Made by a program: the position numbers and the translations under genes
Part shown: positions 35,118 through 47,396 of the stretch, one piece after another
How the letters are laid out: each line of letters begins with the position of its first letter
Position numbering within the stretch: the first letter of the stretch is position 1
NCBI GenBank assembly: GCA_029844215.1
Contig: CM056729.1
Location: forward strand, 4,340,001-4,404,000
Direction: 5' to 3'
Length of the DNA: 64,000 nt
From: Przewalskia tangutica
Lineage: Eukaryota > Streptophyta > Magnoliopsida > Solanales > Solanaceae
The notes under the pieces: model-generated
Databases searched by the model: none
What the model saw: the letters and a program-made list of their open reading frames with translations, nothing else
Told to the model about the DNA's origin: nothing

Positions 35118-36357
35118 CCTGGCCAAATTTTTGCCATTCAAATTTTGCGGAATTGCCGCATTTTGGTTGGAGATCAATAATACAAAATCTATCGTTTGCC
35201 GCATTTTGCTTGTCGGGGATCGATCCCACACTGCGCATGTCAGCACTCCTTATAGCGTTCAGACTTTACCGTTGGACTATGCCCGGAGACGATATTTATC
35301 ATTATTTATATGTCTGTATTGTCCATTCAGAAACTAAATTAATCTGTTGAGATGTTCAACCTTCTTAATCAAAATGGAACCCACAATTTTGATTAAACGT
35401 TACTCTAATATATATATCCAGGTGTCTAGTGTTGAGGGCCAGTCTATTATTAGTGTCTAGTAGTAATACTAGCGATAGCGGTATGGCGCAGCCAGAGACT
35501 GCATAAAAAAAATGATAAATATCGGTACGTACATGCGTAAAACTTTTGTCCAATGATTGAAAGAGTGTTTAGTGAGGACAATTTCATTTTGATAAGAATA
35601 AATGTTGAGTCTTTAATTCAAAATCAAAATTAGCTAATGAGATGGGAATTGGTCAAAATTATATGAAAAGACCAACTTTTTCTTCCACATTTGATATGGA
35701 CTTCAATATGTCGCCGCATATCTAAGATTGAAATCAGTTTGACTCTGAGATCACGTGCATTTCCGACAGAAATTTCGGAGGAAAAACCTGTCAGAAGTTA
35801 TCACCAATTCGTCGCTAGTCACTTTCCTTGAACAATTTTAATGGGTTAGACACGGATTTCATAAGTTGTTAAATTCAAATACATTTTTATGGTCAACTAA
35901 GCATATATTTAATGTGTATCTTTCATAAGTCCCCATATTTCATTTTACACATGATCATCCAAGTTTTTTTTTTCCTTTCTAGAAGTGGATTAAATATTTT
36001 TGCCTGAATCTATCGTCCAAACTGGAATGCTTTCTCCAAATGTATATTACTTTTGTTGAATTTATAATTGTTTTTTAACTCATTCCATTTACATTACAAT
36101 TATTAGTTTAAATTCGTAGTACAATTTATTCTCAAGTTTATTTAATTTCCTCACAGTTGTTTGGGTAGCATAGTATGCACTCCAATTAAAGTGGAAACCA
36201 GCCAACTCCCACGCTAGATTGCATAACTGATGTTTCTTTTTGTCCAAACATATTCCTAAAACATGTCTGAAATAATTAAATAAATAATCAGATAAATAAA
36301 AAATTAAAAGGTGCAATTTTATTTTAAATTCTTATGAAAAAACCATTAAATATTTCT
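35118..36357. other. Spacer with no recognised gene
   Basis: AT-rich. 'ccgacagaaatttcggagga' near 35763 looks like CACTA subterminal sequence. No ends or coding were recognised. Confidence 0.5.
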
Positions 36358-36362
36358 ATGTC

Positions 36363-36700
36363 CGTAAAGAATAGATCTTGATCATGTAACTCAACTCCAA
36401 AAGCTAGCTTGTAGGGTAAGGATTATCCAAGTACATATAAGGAGTTCATTCCAATTCCATATCCGAGACTCTTAACACTCCCCCACACACCCAAACCATG
36501 TTAACTGGAGCGTGGATGATATAATTTGGGGGTCGAACATCGGTGAACAAAGAATTTGAATGGGTCTGGCTCTGATACAATGTAAAAAATGAATATTGGG
36601 TCTAACTCAACCCCAAAAGCTAGCTTGTAGGGTAAGAATTGTCCAAGTCCATATAATGAGTTCATGTTCTCATTCTGTATCCAATGTGAGACTCTTAACA
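36363..36700 (-). mobile_element. TRIM retrotransposon with ATGTC target duplication
   Basis: LTR-like repeats at 36363-36477 and 36581-36700 flank an interior with 'ctcccccacacaccc' (purine tract on the other strand) and 'gctctgataca' (primer-site complement). ATGTC flanks both ends (36358-36362 and 36701-36705). It is the same family as the copy in CRR6 intron 2 and has no coding capacity. Confidence 0.9.
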
Positions 36701-36705
36701 ATGTC

Positions 36706-37263
36706 AGCTGATAGATTCTTAGCCACATACTCAAAATCATCTCAAATGTCTTCTCTAGTTAAGTCCACCTTGGTGCTAGTTAATTATAAAAATTCAGAAA
36801 ATGACTATTGAAAATGAAGTAATTTAATTATTTTAAGTCCTTTATTTTCAATAAATTATCAACCTACTTTTTTCACTACAAACTTTATATTAATTGGTAA
36901 AATAAAATGAAAAGAAATGAGCACGAGAGGAGAGAAATGTTTTCACTATTAAGAAAATAGGAATTTTCGAGTTGTTGTTAAGGCGATGCGTTATTTACAT
37001 CCAATACTAAGATTAAAGAGGTTGTATGTATCTAATAGCTCCGCTCCTCATATAAGATGTCACAGTGAAAATAAAAGGTCACCGGGTGTTATGTGACATT
37101 CATCAAACAGTGAGGCTTGAAAGTATTTTGATATATACTATACAGACTATGCAGTAACGTTAGGTTGGATTTATGTTTGGACGGATTCACTCCGCATTCT
37201 ATTTCTGATGCTCCATATTCTTGTTGGCGTGTGTTACAGTCTTCCCCCTTGAGATTTGTATGA
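36706..37263. other. Spacer with no recognised gene
   Basis: AT-rich sequence between the TRIM and the SINE. No feature recognised. Confidence 0.5.
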
Positions 37264-37283
37264 CTAGTCCATATATATTCCTT

Positions 37284-37486
37284 TTTTTTGTTGACGAAGG
37301 AACCCGCAGCCGCTATTCTTTCGAGTGCGCTTGTGGAAATGGCCGACGCAATGATACGCAAATCACGTCGATTAACTACACTTGGCAAGCCATGTGTGTG
37401 GCTCAACCAAGAAGGTTTATGCAGGGATCGAACTCGTGGCGCTGCGATCGTATTCTTTGCTACCTAACATTGGCTACCCTTGCGGG
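37284..37486 (-). mobile_element. SINE, minus orientation
   Basis: Its plus-strand left part 'gttgacgaaggaacccgcag' is the reverse complement of the end of the SINE at 56650-56888. The T-run before it is the poly(A) end. Flanks match at about 18 of 20 positions (37264-37283 and 37487-37506, 'agtc(c/t)atatatattcctt'), a target duplication of the length expected for LINE-driven insertion. 'gggatcgaactcgtgg' near 37425 fits a degraded B box. Confidence 0.82.
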
Positions 37487-37515
37487 TTAGTCTATATATA
37501 TTCCTTAATTATATT

Positions 37516-38070
37516 ATTAGTGGTCCGCGTAATTCAAAAGTTTTGATCGATGTGTACTTGCAACCTTTGGTTGATGAGCTGAAACAGTTGTGGGTTGAGA
37601 CATATCACATTTCGTGCAAGCGGACACTTTAATGTGGATTATTAATGATTTTTCTCCGTACGGGATGTTGTCTAGGTGGTGACAGTCGGGAAGTTATCAT
37701 GTCCTCGCTGCATGAAAAATACTAAGTCTTTCACTTTAGAAAATAACAAAAAGGTTCATTATTTGATTGTCACCGTCGGTTCTTGCCGATGGATCATCCT
37801 TTAGGAGAATGACAAATGCATTCAAGAATAATACAATTGAATAAGACTGTCCATCTCCAATGACGTATGGTAAGGATATTTGGGAGAGGATTCAACACCT
37901 CCCAAAGGTTACCGAAGAAGAACTGTAAAGATTCAATGGGTATGGGTTTTACCATAACTGGATAAAACAACGTATATTTTGGGAGTTGTCTTATTGGAAG
38001 GATAATCTTCTACACAATAATTGAAGTTGCCTTATTGGAAGGATAATCTTATTGGGTCGTGAAGAAAGTA
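37516..38070 (+). pseudogene. CACTA TnpD transposase remnant
   Basis: The first frame (37516-37632) reads ISGPRNSKVLIDVYLQPLVD then ELKQLWVETYHISCKRTL before a stop. This is the conserved core of the plant En/Spm Transposase_21 family. Shifted frames continue as WTINDF-like residues, GRLSCP-like residues near 37690, FDCHRRFLPMDHPL near 37765-37800, and NGYGFYHNWIKQ-like residues near 37935. Frameshifts are dense. The family cuts and pastes CACTA elements; this copy cannot. Confidence 0.8.
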
Positions 38071-38099
38071 GCTCTGATTCTGACGCAGAACGTCCCCGA

Positions 38100-38900
38100 T
38101 GAGGAGGCCCTCCACAACTTGAGACTTATGATAAGTATGGTCGTCTCATAATCGAGCCAATTGGATTCACGTAAGTATATTCAATTTACATAAGTTATTT
38201 ACTTTCTTTTAAAACATCTAATTATTTCATTATTTTGATGAAGCTTCTTTCCGGGCAAAACAACTAAAATGATTTCAAAGATAATCAAAGGATTATATAA
38301 AAGCGTCATTGCATCTTGGGGAAAGGTGCCAGTTGATCTGAAGAGGCATATGTTTTTAGAGTTCAAGGTATTTATTACTCGTAGAAAATAATATAACTAT
38401 TTTTTTATTGTTTATGAAATATTTCTTATATATTAGTGATATCATGTTAATTATTTTGCAGACAAAGTGTTGGTGGAACCCGGAACATAAGGCATTGGTA
38501 GCGTAGAATTTCGAGAAAAATGAGGGAAATATACTTAAGCATGTGATACATAAAGCTTGTTTTCTAAACCTTCAGCCTAGCTACTAGCATTGTATCCTTC
38601 AACTTCATAATGCAATTCAATAACACATTGAGGAGTTTCGTGCCACTCAACCAACCAGCACGCTGATAACTCCAGAGATAGTAGAGGCAACAATGGATGG
38701 AGAATGTTGCTCCCCCCGACAAGGTATGAGATGGTTTATGGGATGACTAATTGGGCCTTTCGTTAATTCTCATCTTTTCTTTAAGGCATATGTGCTAGTA
38801 ATGAGAGGGCAGTTAATGAGAGGGCAGTGGATCCTAAGGAATACCAAGCGAAGAAGCAATGAATTTCTCAACTGATAACCACACTTAATTCCTCGTAGGC
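38100..38900 (+). pseudogene. CACTA TnpA-like (Transposase_24) remnant with introns
   Basis: GRLIIEPIGFT precedes a GT splice site near 38171. An exon after 38244 gives FFPGKTTKMISKIIKGLYKS, then VIASWGKVPVDLKRHMFLEF. A second intron from about 38368 ends at 'ttttgcag' (38462). The last exon gives TKCWWNPEHKALVA, a stop, then NFEKNEGN. Exon-intron structure and order match the Ptta/En/Spm family. It may continue to EYQAKKQ near 38840. The stop makes it a pseudogene. Confidence 0.75.
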
Positions 38901-38991
38901 CAGGTCGTTGGGTATGCAAGCCCAAATAAACATCTTACTCAATTTGGGGCATTTTTTATTCCCCCGTGTCCCGGGGATGCTCGTAGGTCAC

Positions 38992-41900
38992 TGTCACGCC
39001 CTTTTTCGGCCGCGACATTTCCACTAATCCTTCTTAAAAGGGTTAGAGAATTAAAATAAAATGCTAAAAATGATGCTAAAGTGCTAAAAGAGGTGCTAAA
39101 AGAGGTGGTAAAATGCTAAAGGGTGCTAGAGGGTTGGCGGAGTCGTCACCTAATTAGTTTGGGTGAATTAGGACACTTAAATGTCAACTATGTAAAGTCA
39201 ACACTAACTCCATTTAATGGTCTGCTAAGATATGTGAGATTCTGGGCAAGGGTTCTTTATTAATCTAGAGGGAAGGAGTTAGGCATCCTCTAAGATCCAC
39301 TAACTTGCGGTTGTCCGTTCAAACCTAGGTTATTATTATGCTAAGAGTGCAATGCATGTTTTAAAATAGGCTTAGCATGTAAAATGTCTAAAATGATTTT
39401 CCTATATGAATGGTGATAAGAGAATTTATGAGAAAATTGATTAGGAATATAATATCCTAGCTACATGAATGGTTAGGCGAGTGAAGATTGTTAAGTGATT
39501 TTATTATAACTATCAGACAATGTATGACAACCCTAAAATAATTAACTTAAGGGGAGGCAAATTTCTAATATCAAACTATTGATTCAACGTTTTAACTATT
39601 CTAAGTGTCCTACTAATTAGAGTAGCGTTAGTCAAATAATTACAATAAATGAATGGAGCGGGGTAGGAAATCAAAAGAGGTCTCGAAGGCATGGCAGTGC
39701 CATTCTGCTTGTGGTTTGAGATTTTTGATGCAAGAGACGACGGTGAACATAGATGCGGGTCTTCATTTACAGTAGCTTATGATGAGTCTCGCCATGAGAT
39801 TTTTCATTTTTGGCCTCTGATGCATTTCATGTAAAAGAAAGATAGATAAATATTAGTATATATCCCAATTATTTGAATCATAAAAATCTACACACACGTA
39901 ATCCAGTTTATACGTAATCAGCACATAAAGATGTGTAAATCAGTAGATAAAATGACGCGATTCTTTGCAACAACCAAAGAAATAGTAAGATACTGATGGT
40001 GAATGAGCTTGGCATAGAGAATTAACACATGATTCATACTCAGATATGATTGTCGTGACTAAAACTGTGGGATCAGTGAACACCACATAAAAAAGATAAA
40101 CCACAATGGGCCTAGACCGTCATATGTAAGACAGAGAGAGAGAAATCTAAACGCTAAGGGAAGGGGGCTGGGGATAGTCTTTTACAGTGTGCAACGTAGA
40201 GGCAAAACTAAAGACTTGTGGGCTTGAGACATTCCTTTACATTCATGCTAAAAACAGTATATCAACCACAAAAATGGATAAACCCGACGAATATTATAGA
40301 TGACGCACAAAGTATATTGCCTTATATCTAACAAATGACCGATAACACGTATGGAAGAAATGATCAATACATAAAAAAGAGGAAAGAATCAACTCCATTG
40401 ATGCACACGTATAGTTGTTCGACCTACTGGATTTGGGTTTCATTTGTCAATGCAACTAAGCTAACATCTAGGATTATGCATAGAAAATTGAGTCCCTTTA
40501 TATTCTTTCCTAAACATGTATTAGTCTTGATTGAATAAACTCAATAGATAGATAATAATAACGAGCTATGAAAGGAGATGTACTACAATGACTTCTAAGT
40601 ATTTATGGCAATGATTTGATATTTATGACCGAGGAAAATGTAAAGGAATATGATATGCAAGGAAGGTTAATAACTATATAAGGACATGTATTGAGATTTT
40701 TCAGACTTGACGGGGAATGCATCCAGATAGATACAACTAATGCCACAGACCTGCTAACTCCTAAGACCTGTGAAAAGACAACCTGGTAGACAGGGTATGA
40801 CAACTTAGCAGACTTTCATGACAATAAGAAATTATCTGAGCAAATTTTATGACCATTCATACATCATTTAGGCATTAACTTAAATATAGGAATTGAGTTG
40901 TTCCTGTACTAACACTATAAACACCTATTAATCAAATCACACACAAAAATCAATAGCCGACTTAATCATATTAAGTTAATCTATGGACAACTTTAAACTG
41001 GTTTCTTGATCCATATATACACAATTGAAAACGAGTTTTAAACTGGTTTAAGACAGGGATTGATAATGGAACGTTTAAATTAATTTATGACTAACTTTAA
41101 ACTAGTTTCTCGACTTCCAATTAATGCATTAACCATAATTTGTACAACCCATTCCATAGCTAAAACATGTTTCATACTTATATACTTATCAATACTAACC
41201 AGTTTACAGACTTAGACCATTGGGTACAAGCAATTTGTATGCTAGTCAATATAGATTCTAACTAACACATACGGAAAATAGTTCACACGTAACTAAAACT
41301 AATCTTAAACTAATATATTAAGAGATTTGTTTAACTAATCATGCCTGTAACTACATAATACATATAAGGTTGTAAAAATTCAAATAAAAACCTTAGGACA
41401 CTTAATAGTCTAAAACAGGACTAATCGATCGTCCATCGATATGACTCCTTCATTGGCGAACACGTTTAAACTTATTCGAAATTCACTCAAACCGATTCCA
41501 ACATTCATAACAGAGGCGAATAACTGACTGGATCTATAGCACGCAATGACACAAAAAAATGAAAATAATTGAGAGGCGATTGAGTTTACCTTCTTCGTAC
41601 AACGAACCAAGGCAGTGTATCAAGTCGTCGAATTCATTCGGATATTTGTGCTTATGCGATAAATAGGGACAAGGTTTTCATTTTTACTGATTTCACCGAT
41701 CCTTTTTTATATTGATTGATGAAGGCTCTAGTGTTTTACTCTGTGCCCATCGGTGCTTTTGCATGTGTAAAAATTCTTAATTTATAGTCTCAAATTTGGG
41801 TTCCAATTTTGCTAGATTGATTTTGTGATTTTGGGACTGATTTCAGTAAGGTTTATTATGGGTTTGGACTGATTTTGTTACGATTTTGCCTCTTGATTAC

Positions 41901-42719
41901 GGTAAGTTTTTAGTAAGTTTAGAGTCATATTTCGACTGATTTGCTTGTGATTTTGGTGTTAATTTAGGCAATTTTTGGATGAGAAATATGATAAATTGAT
42001 TATGATTTGGTGGGATTTTGGAAGGATCTTGGGCGTGTGGATGATGGTTGTGTTTTGCTCTAGGATTTAGATTTAGTATTTTTTTATTTGTGTATGTAGG
42101 GTTAGGGATGAAGAAGGTAAAATAGGGGTTGGGCTTTAGGTGTGGGTCGATGGGTTTGGGCCAAGGGAGTAGGGTTGTTGGAATTTAATGGGTATTAGGC
42201 TAATAGTTTTAGGTGTATTAATTTTGAGTATTACATTTAATTAGTGATAAATAAGTGGGGTTTAAATTATTTATAAAATTGCTTTAAATATTATTAAAAT
42301 GACAAATGCGGATATGATATTTAAGGATTGCTTAATGTTTTATAAATGCGACGCTGTTATTTTATTGTGCATACTTTGCGATGTTAAATTTAAAATTAAA
42401 TTAGAGGGGGATTTCAATTGCAAATAATAATTATGAAATTGCTTTGGGTATTAATAAATGTGGATATAATTTTAAGGAATGTTTGATGCGACGCCATTAT
42501 TAAATTATTTATTTATGTATTTATTATTATTAAAATGTTAAATGCGGACATAATATTTATGGAGTGCTTAATGGTTGAGATGTCATTATTGAATTACTTA
42601 TTTATGTATTTATGTGTTTATGCATGTATTATTATTATTAAAATTATTGAGATTATTCTAAAAATTAGTGTAATTTATGATTATTGATTGGACGAGAGGG
42701 TTAAAATTGGGTATCAACA
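38992..42719 (-). mobile_element. Solo LTR of a gypsy-type retrotransposon, 3.7 kb
   Basis: It begins 'tgtcacgccctttttcggcc' and ends 'aaaattgggtatcaaca', so on the minus strand it runs TGTTGATACCC... to ...GCGTGACA. A perfect GTCAC duplication flanks it (38987-38991 and 42720-42724). No gag or pol coding, primer site or second LTR was found, so it is read as a solo LTR. Its outer 300-600 bp on each side match the 1.56-kb LTR at 57297-58851, but the middle is longer and different. The gypsy assignment rests on LTR style and is an inference. Confidence 0.8.
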
Positions 42720-42994
42720 GTCACAACCCTCCCACCCCCAACCTTTCCAAGGTAGATGTCGTAGGTCACTTAATAACGTAGAACATGCTCTTGTCGATGA
42801 GTCTAGTGGGAAGGATACAGTCATGTGTCTAACACCCAACGACGAACTTTTTGATTTGTATACTTTTGAATTCTAACTTTTCGATCGAGGCTATTAACGA
42901 CCGAGGCTTGTGGTCGAAAAATTGGTCGAAATAATGACCTTTTCGACTGCGTGTAATCGAATTATTTGATCGAAAATCACTATTTTTAGTAGTG
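42720..42994 (+). mobile_element. 3' end of the CACTA remnant
   Basis: A short open stretch (LTPNDELFDLYTFEF then stop, to 42876) continues the interrupted element. Subterminal repeats 'tcgaccg/tcgaaa' and the CACTA terminus at 42994 follow. Confidence 0.7.
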
Positions 42995-44020
42995 TTTTTT
43001 GTAACATTTTAATTTTAACATGTATTAAGAATGATGACGCTCTGATATTAGGAAAAAGAGACTTGAATATTTCCCTAATATCTCAGCAAATTAAAGGCCA
43101 GTCAACGGAAGATCAATATCAAGGGTAAGTTGCTAACTTGCAACTATTTTACGAAATCCGATGATTCAAAATGCTTTTAACTTGGAGATCTATAAAACTA
43201 ATTAAACTTTTTGTTATATCTAATGCGATTCTAAAAGAACTTTGATTTAGTCGGTTATAGTATGTTATTATTTTATATTATTCAAATCATTATTATTGTT
43301 ATGTAGATTTACTTGTCGCTAGGTTTGTCGACAACTAGTAGCGAAATTATTCTTGCTCGAGAAGTGATAATTGACACTCTTTCGTTAAAAAATTACACTA
43401 TATAAATAAATAAATAACACACATATATACTACATATTGAATCTTGTTTCCTTTAATTTGGACTTTTCTTGGTAAAATTTTGACTACACCACAATTGATG
43501 GCATATAATAAATTATAATCTATAGCAAAAAATAATTAAATTTCTTAATTTCACGTTAACATGAGCTCGATATAATTGCGGTAAATTGCCGCCATGCAAA
43601 ACGACGACGAGCCGACTACGTAACCTAACGGAATTTTCTCATTCCTCCATTAATTCCGGCAAATCCAAGAATTAGGTAAAAAGTTATATAAAATCACAGT
43701 TACCCCCAAAAAACTTTTATTCAAAGTTCAAACAACACAACACCGACACACCAGCCCCTGGGCAGATGCATGTAATGTACTTTTTTCATCCCATTTTTGT
43801 AAATTTACTCCACATTCACAAGTCACCAATATTACATATGAAAGCAAAATCAGAATTTTATAAGTTCGGAATTGTAAAATATTTTTTAGTAATAGAATTT
43901 AAAATTCAATTTGCTTACATATTTAATAACTTCTCTTAATGTACATATAGAATTGAAATTTTAAATTATTGAGTTCAATAGAACTAGTAGTTGAAGCTCA
44001 ACTCCGGATTCAAAATTGAA
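42995..44020. other. Spacer with no recognised gene
   Basis: AT-rich, with 'gtcgctaggtttgtcgacaa' near 43315 as a possible CACTA-like scrap. No gene seen. Confidence 0.5.
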
Positions 44021-44145
44021 AAACAACAACAATAACATATCTAGTGTAATTTACAAGTGAAAATTAGGGAATATACGATGTATGTAACTCTTACCCCTAC
44101 TTTGTGAGGTTGAATGGTTATTTCCGAAAAACCTTCGACATGACG
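44021..44145 (-). mobile_element. TS-SINE/RTE tail fragment
   Basis: It starts 'aaacaacaacaataacatat' on the plus strand (TTG repeats at the tail end). 'gtaactcttacccctacttt' and 'ggttatttccgaaaaacctt' follow, matching the diagnostic tail phrases. Confidence 0.72.
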
Positions 44146-44261
44146 ATGTATTACCAAAACATGCTAGAAGAAAATTAAAAATTGGAAAAGTAAACTAAAA
44201 TACAGTGTCGTTTGTTCATAGAATTATTCTTTTTAAATATTTTAAATCAACGTCATGTGTC

Positions 44262-44470
44262 AAATTAAGCATTAGGCCTAACTCACACCCAAATGCTAGC
44301 TCAAAGGGATGACGATTGTTCAAGCCTTCTAAGAAGTTTAGAGATCTTATCTCTCACCGATGTGGTGTATTTCTCTTCAACATTCTCCTCATGCTAGATC
44401 CGGACATTATTTTATATGGGGTTTCACTGTTCGGACTAGAGTGTAGACATTCATGAATTCAGGGTATTTC
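44262..44470 (-). mobile_element. TRIM fragment
   Basis: 'aagcattaggcctaactcac', 'ccaaatgctagctcaaaggg' and 'accgatgtggtgtatttctc' match the TRIM repeat at 36581-36700 with many changes. Part of an interior ('gggtttcactgttcgga') follows. No second repeat or target duplication was found. Confidence 0.6.
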
Positions 44471-44715
44471 CAACCCTTTTAATTGGTTTTGGGGCATTTC
44501 ATATTATACATCGGATATATTGTTTAATGTTTTTTTAAATAAAATACATATCTATTAATTTCTAATATTATTATATTTTTTAAAATATTTTTTTTATCTT
44601 CAAACGCCTATTATAATATAAGGTGAATATTACGAAATGGGTGAAGAGACAAGATGGATGGTCGGATGTTTCTCTGCTACCAAAAGAACCAACAGAGCTC
44701 ATGCGGCGTCGGTGT

Positions 44716-44900
44716 CCACGTGGCCATATATCTTCCAAGTCACAGTTATGGGTCCCAGAAATTGACAGCCACGTGGACTAGTTCGTCTATCGTGTCAACT
44801 ACTAAAGGACAAGAACGTCCACGTCTGCAATTACTCTTCCATGAAACGTGGTCTGCTAAACCCCTTCCACCCCTGATGACGTGGCACTACATTATACGTA
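44716..44900 (+). promoter_or_regulatory. Cluster of ACGT (G-box/ABRE-like) motifs
   Basis: Two perfect ccacgtgg palindromes (44716-44723 and 44769-44776), ccacgtc (44819-44825), aaacgtgg (44844-44851), tgacgtggca (44877-44886) and tacgta (about 44893) lie within 190 bp. Such motifs bind bZIP and bHLH factors in light and abscisic-acid responsive promoters. No gene is recognised beside them, so a promoter role is only a possibility. Confidence 0.4.
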
Positions 44901-45000
44901 CTACTACTATTATCCAACTGCCACCTAGTCGGCTAGTCCAATTGCATCCCTCCTCTTTTATCCTTTTTTTGACAAAAAAAAAGACGCCAACTTACATGTG

Positions 45001-45105
45001 AACAACAACAATATGAATGTAATTCTATAAATGAGATTTAGAGAGAGTAGACGTTACACTTACCTCGAGAAGTAGAATAGTTATTTTCAATAGACACTCA
45101 ACTTA
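45001..45105 (-). mobile_element. TS-SINE/RTE tail fragment
   Basis: It starts 'aacaacaacaatatgaatgt'. It has 'gagagagtagacgttacact' and 'gaatagttattttcaataga', the reversed tail pattern. Confidence 0.68.
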
Positions 45106-46236
45106 ATATATATCAATGTAATTTGGGTCGGATTTTAGTGCCCGAATTTTTTTAAATTTTTTTTAAAAAATTGAATTTCAAATATTAAAATTGACATTTT
45201 TGGACATATTATCACGAAATTTGGACGTTGAAATCTATTGTATATCGCGAGTTATTTAGCTTTGAAAATAGAAAAAATGTAACGATTTGGGGAAAAAGTG
45301 AAATTGATTGGCAAGACGGACGTTTTTTGAGAAATCGGCTGCTCCAAACTATTTTTAAAGTTTGTCCGGTCCTGTCTCAAAAAAATACGCAAATCAAAAA
45401 GAAATTAGGTGAAACGGACGTCCAAGCACAAAGTTATGACCATTTAAAGTGTCACAAATTTACAGTAACTAGAAATTTGGTGGGAGTGGCGAGGAGGACT
45501 AGGCGGGGTGGGGGTGGGTGGGGTGTTACGGTATTTTCTGGGTTCTGGTCCGCTCATATCGGTCCAGATAATTTTTTAATACTCGTATCCGGATCGTTAA
45601 TTTTTCGGTTCGAATATCGATCCGAATTTACCAGTCCGATTCTCAAATAATTACCGGGAGTATCCGGACCGATCACAACCCTACTCAACTCAAGTAAAAA
45701 CATATTGAAGAAATTGAGGGGGGGAACAGAAGTCATGACAAAACACGTCAACATTATGTAAAATAATAATTAAAACAAAAATATTAGAAGTTTTCTAGTT
45801 TCTAGATTTCTTACTAACACACACAAGTTTCTACTATGGCTAATGAATTTTAGTAAATATACTAACACGAATAAAACATATTCCCGCTAATGTCACCTAA
45901 AACAAAATTATCTTTTATTGTATCATTTCTTTCGTTAAGTCAAATAAATTTTAAGAAAATATAATCTTTCGAGACAATTATCTTTAGTGTAACTTTGATT
46001 TACTTCATCTCTTATTAATATCTTCCCTCACCACATGATTTCACATTTATGGACTAATGCATATGAAGGCTGACGCATGATATGACCAAACTATATATGT
46101 CAAACAATTGTTTTTCTCATTTTATATTTAATATGTGCTACTTGTATATGCTGATAAATTAATGTGATCTTCTTTAGTATTATTTAATTTTGAATAACCG
46201 CTAAAATTCGTCTTAGCATTCACATTTGTCCGACAT
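45106..46236. other. Spacer with possible hAT-like end
   Basis: From 45535 to 45683 the sequence has 'tccggatcg' and 'gaatatcgatccgaattta' phrases, then 'ggaccgatcacaaccccta'-like sequence. On the minus strand this reads like a hAT terminus (tagggttgtgatcggtcc). A partner end is not clear. A 140-codon open frame at 45228-45650 resembles nothing. No gene is called. Confidence 0.4.
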
Positions 46237-46239
46237 TCA

Positions 46240-46925
46240 CACTACGAGAAAATAACAAATTTGTGACGGACGATTCTATCACAATTTCGTGTTTGTGATG
46301 GATTTTGAGTTGTCACATAGTTTATCGTCGTAATGATTGTGACGAAAAATAATTCCGTCACAAAATTTTAGTAACACATTTATGACGGACCTGTCCGTTA
46401 CAAAATTGTGACGGATATGTTATTCCTTCACAAAAAAATGTTATAAAATATATTAAAATCGTCACAAATTTTGATGGATTAGAGACAGAAAATTCCGAGA
46501 CAAATTTGTGACAGACAAACTTCGTCACTAAATTTAATTTATTAAATATATATAATAATTAATTAATATTTTTATTTATTATCTATATTTAATATATAAT
46601 TAAATTTATATTTAATTCTTTATTAGTTATTTCTTATTAAATTATGATTAAATTAATAATAACTTAATAGAAAAATCATATTTCAAAATGCTACCCATCT
46701 TACTCCTTTATATACACCACATTGTCTTCATTTGTGCTTGTCTTCCGAGGTAGGAGATTTGTTTTTCCAAAATTTGTGACGGAATTATTCCGTCACAAAT
46801 TTGTCACTAATTTTGTGACGAAAGTTTTTGTCACACAATATATTATATTTAATTAAAATTTATATTATTAAATAATTTGTGACAAAATTTTTATTTCCGT
46901 CGCAAATTTACGACAGATAACATGG
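46240..46925 (+). mobile_element. CACTA element end with dense subterminal repeats
   Basis: It begins cactacgagaaaat, the CACTA terminus. It then holds more than a dozen copies, in both directions, of 'aatttgtgacgga', as transposase binding repeats usually do. No coding was found and no opposite terminus is seen, so it is a truncated or non-autonomous copy. Confidence 0.75.
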
Positions 46926-47059
46926 TATACACAACTGAACCCATATTTTTTCACATGAGACATAAATGTATATATGAGAAGCACTAAAAATTTATTAATA
47001 AATATTATATTTCGAATCCATCTATTGAGCAACCGGACCCCATTTATTTTCTAGTACAA

Positions 47060-47396
47060 TTTTAATAATTTTATGGTAGAATTCTAGTCTAAGTATATTT
47101 GGTAAATTATAATTATGATAGTTTTATTAGAATAGGGTTTTCTTGTTAGACTAGAGAAAGGAGAACTTTTATCTCTATATAAAGAAGTCATTATTATGAA
47201 TGAAAGCAAAAAAGAATCCTCCCAATATTTTTCTTCTCTCTAAAATTCCGTTCACTCTTAATTTTAACATAGTATCAGAGTCACATTGAAAGAACACAAA
47301 AACTCTAAATAATGGCGGGTGACGGAGAAACCGACGATAAAACAAAGGAATCACCGGAGAAGAAAATAAAATTCAAAGAAAAATAATATCCCCATA
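47060..47396 (+). mobile_element. Copia LTR, primer site and gag start (fragment)
   Basis: An LTR-like stretch ends at 'ttttaaca' (47269). It is followed at once by 'tagtatcagagtcac', one base off the usual tggtatcagag primer site. An ATG at 47322 opens a 24-codon frame (MAGDGETDDKTKESPEKKIK, then stop) like a gag start. The element is lost after about 47400. The LTR's left limit is uncertain. Confidence 0.6.

Larger units (their letters stand above)
37507..42994 (+). mobile_element. CACTA (En/Spm) transposon remnant split by a solo LTR
   Basis: Coding for TnpD-like and TnpA-like proteins (37516-38900) is followed, beyond a gypsy-type solo LTR (38992-42719), by a tail with 'ggtcgaaaaattggtcgaaa' repeats. 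The tail ends 'aaaatcactatttttagtag' plus tg at 42994, which is CACTACTAAAAATAGTGATT on the other strand, the CACTA terminus. The 5' end is missing; a SINE boundary lies at 37506. Confidence 0.82.

Noticed and set aside
44654..45001. 115-codon open frame
   Set aside because: No domain, signal or intron signs, and it overlaps the ACGT-motif cluster and a SINE tail. Likely chance.
45228..45650. 140-codon open frame
   Set aside because: It resembles no family and includes a low-complexity GGG stretch; treated as chance.
45097..45691. Possible hAT element with ctcaact(t/c) flanks
   Set aside because: The right side looks like a hAT end, but the left side shows no matching inverted end.
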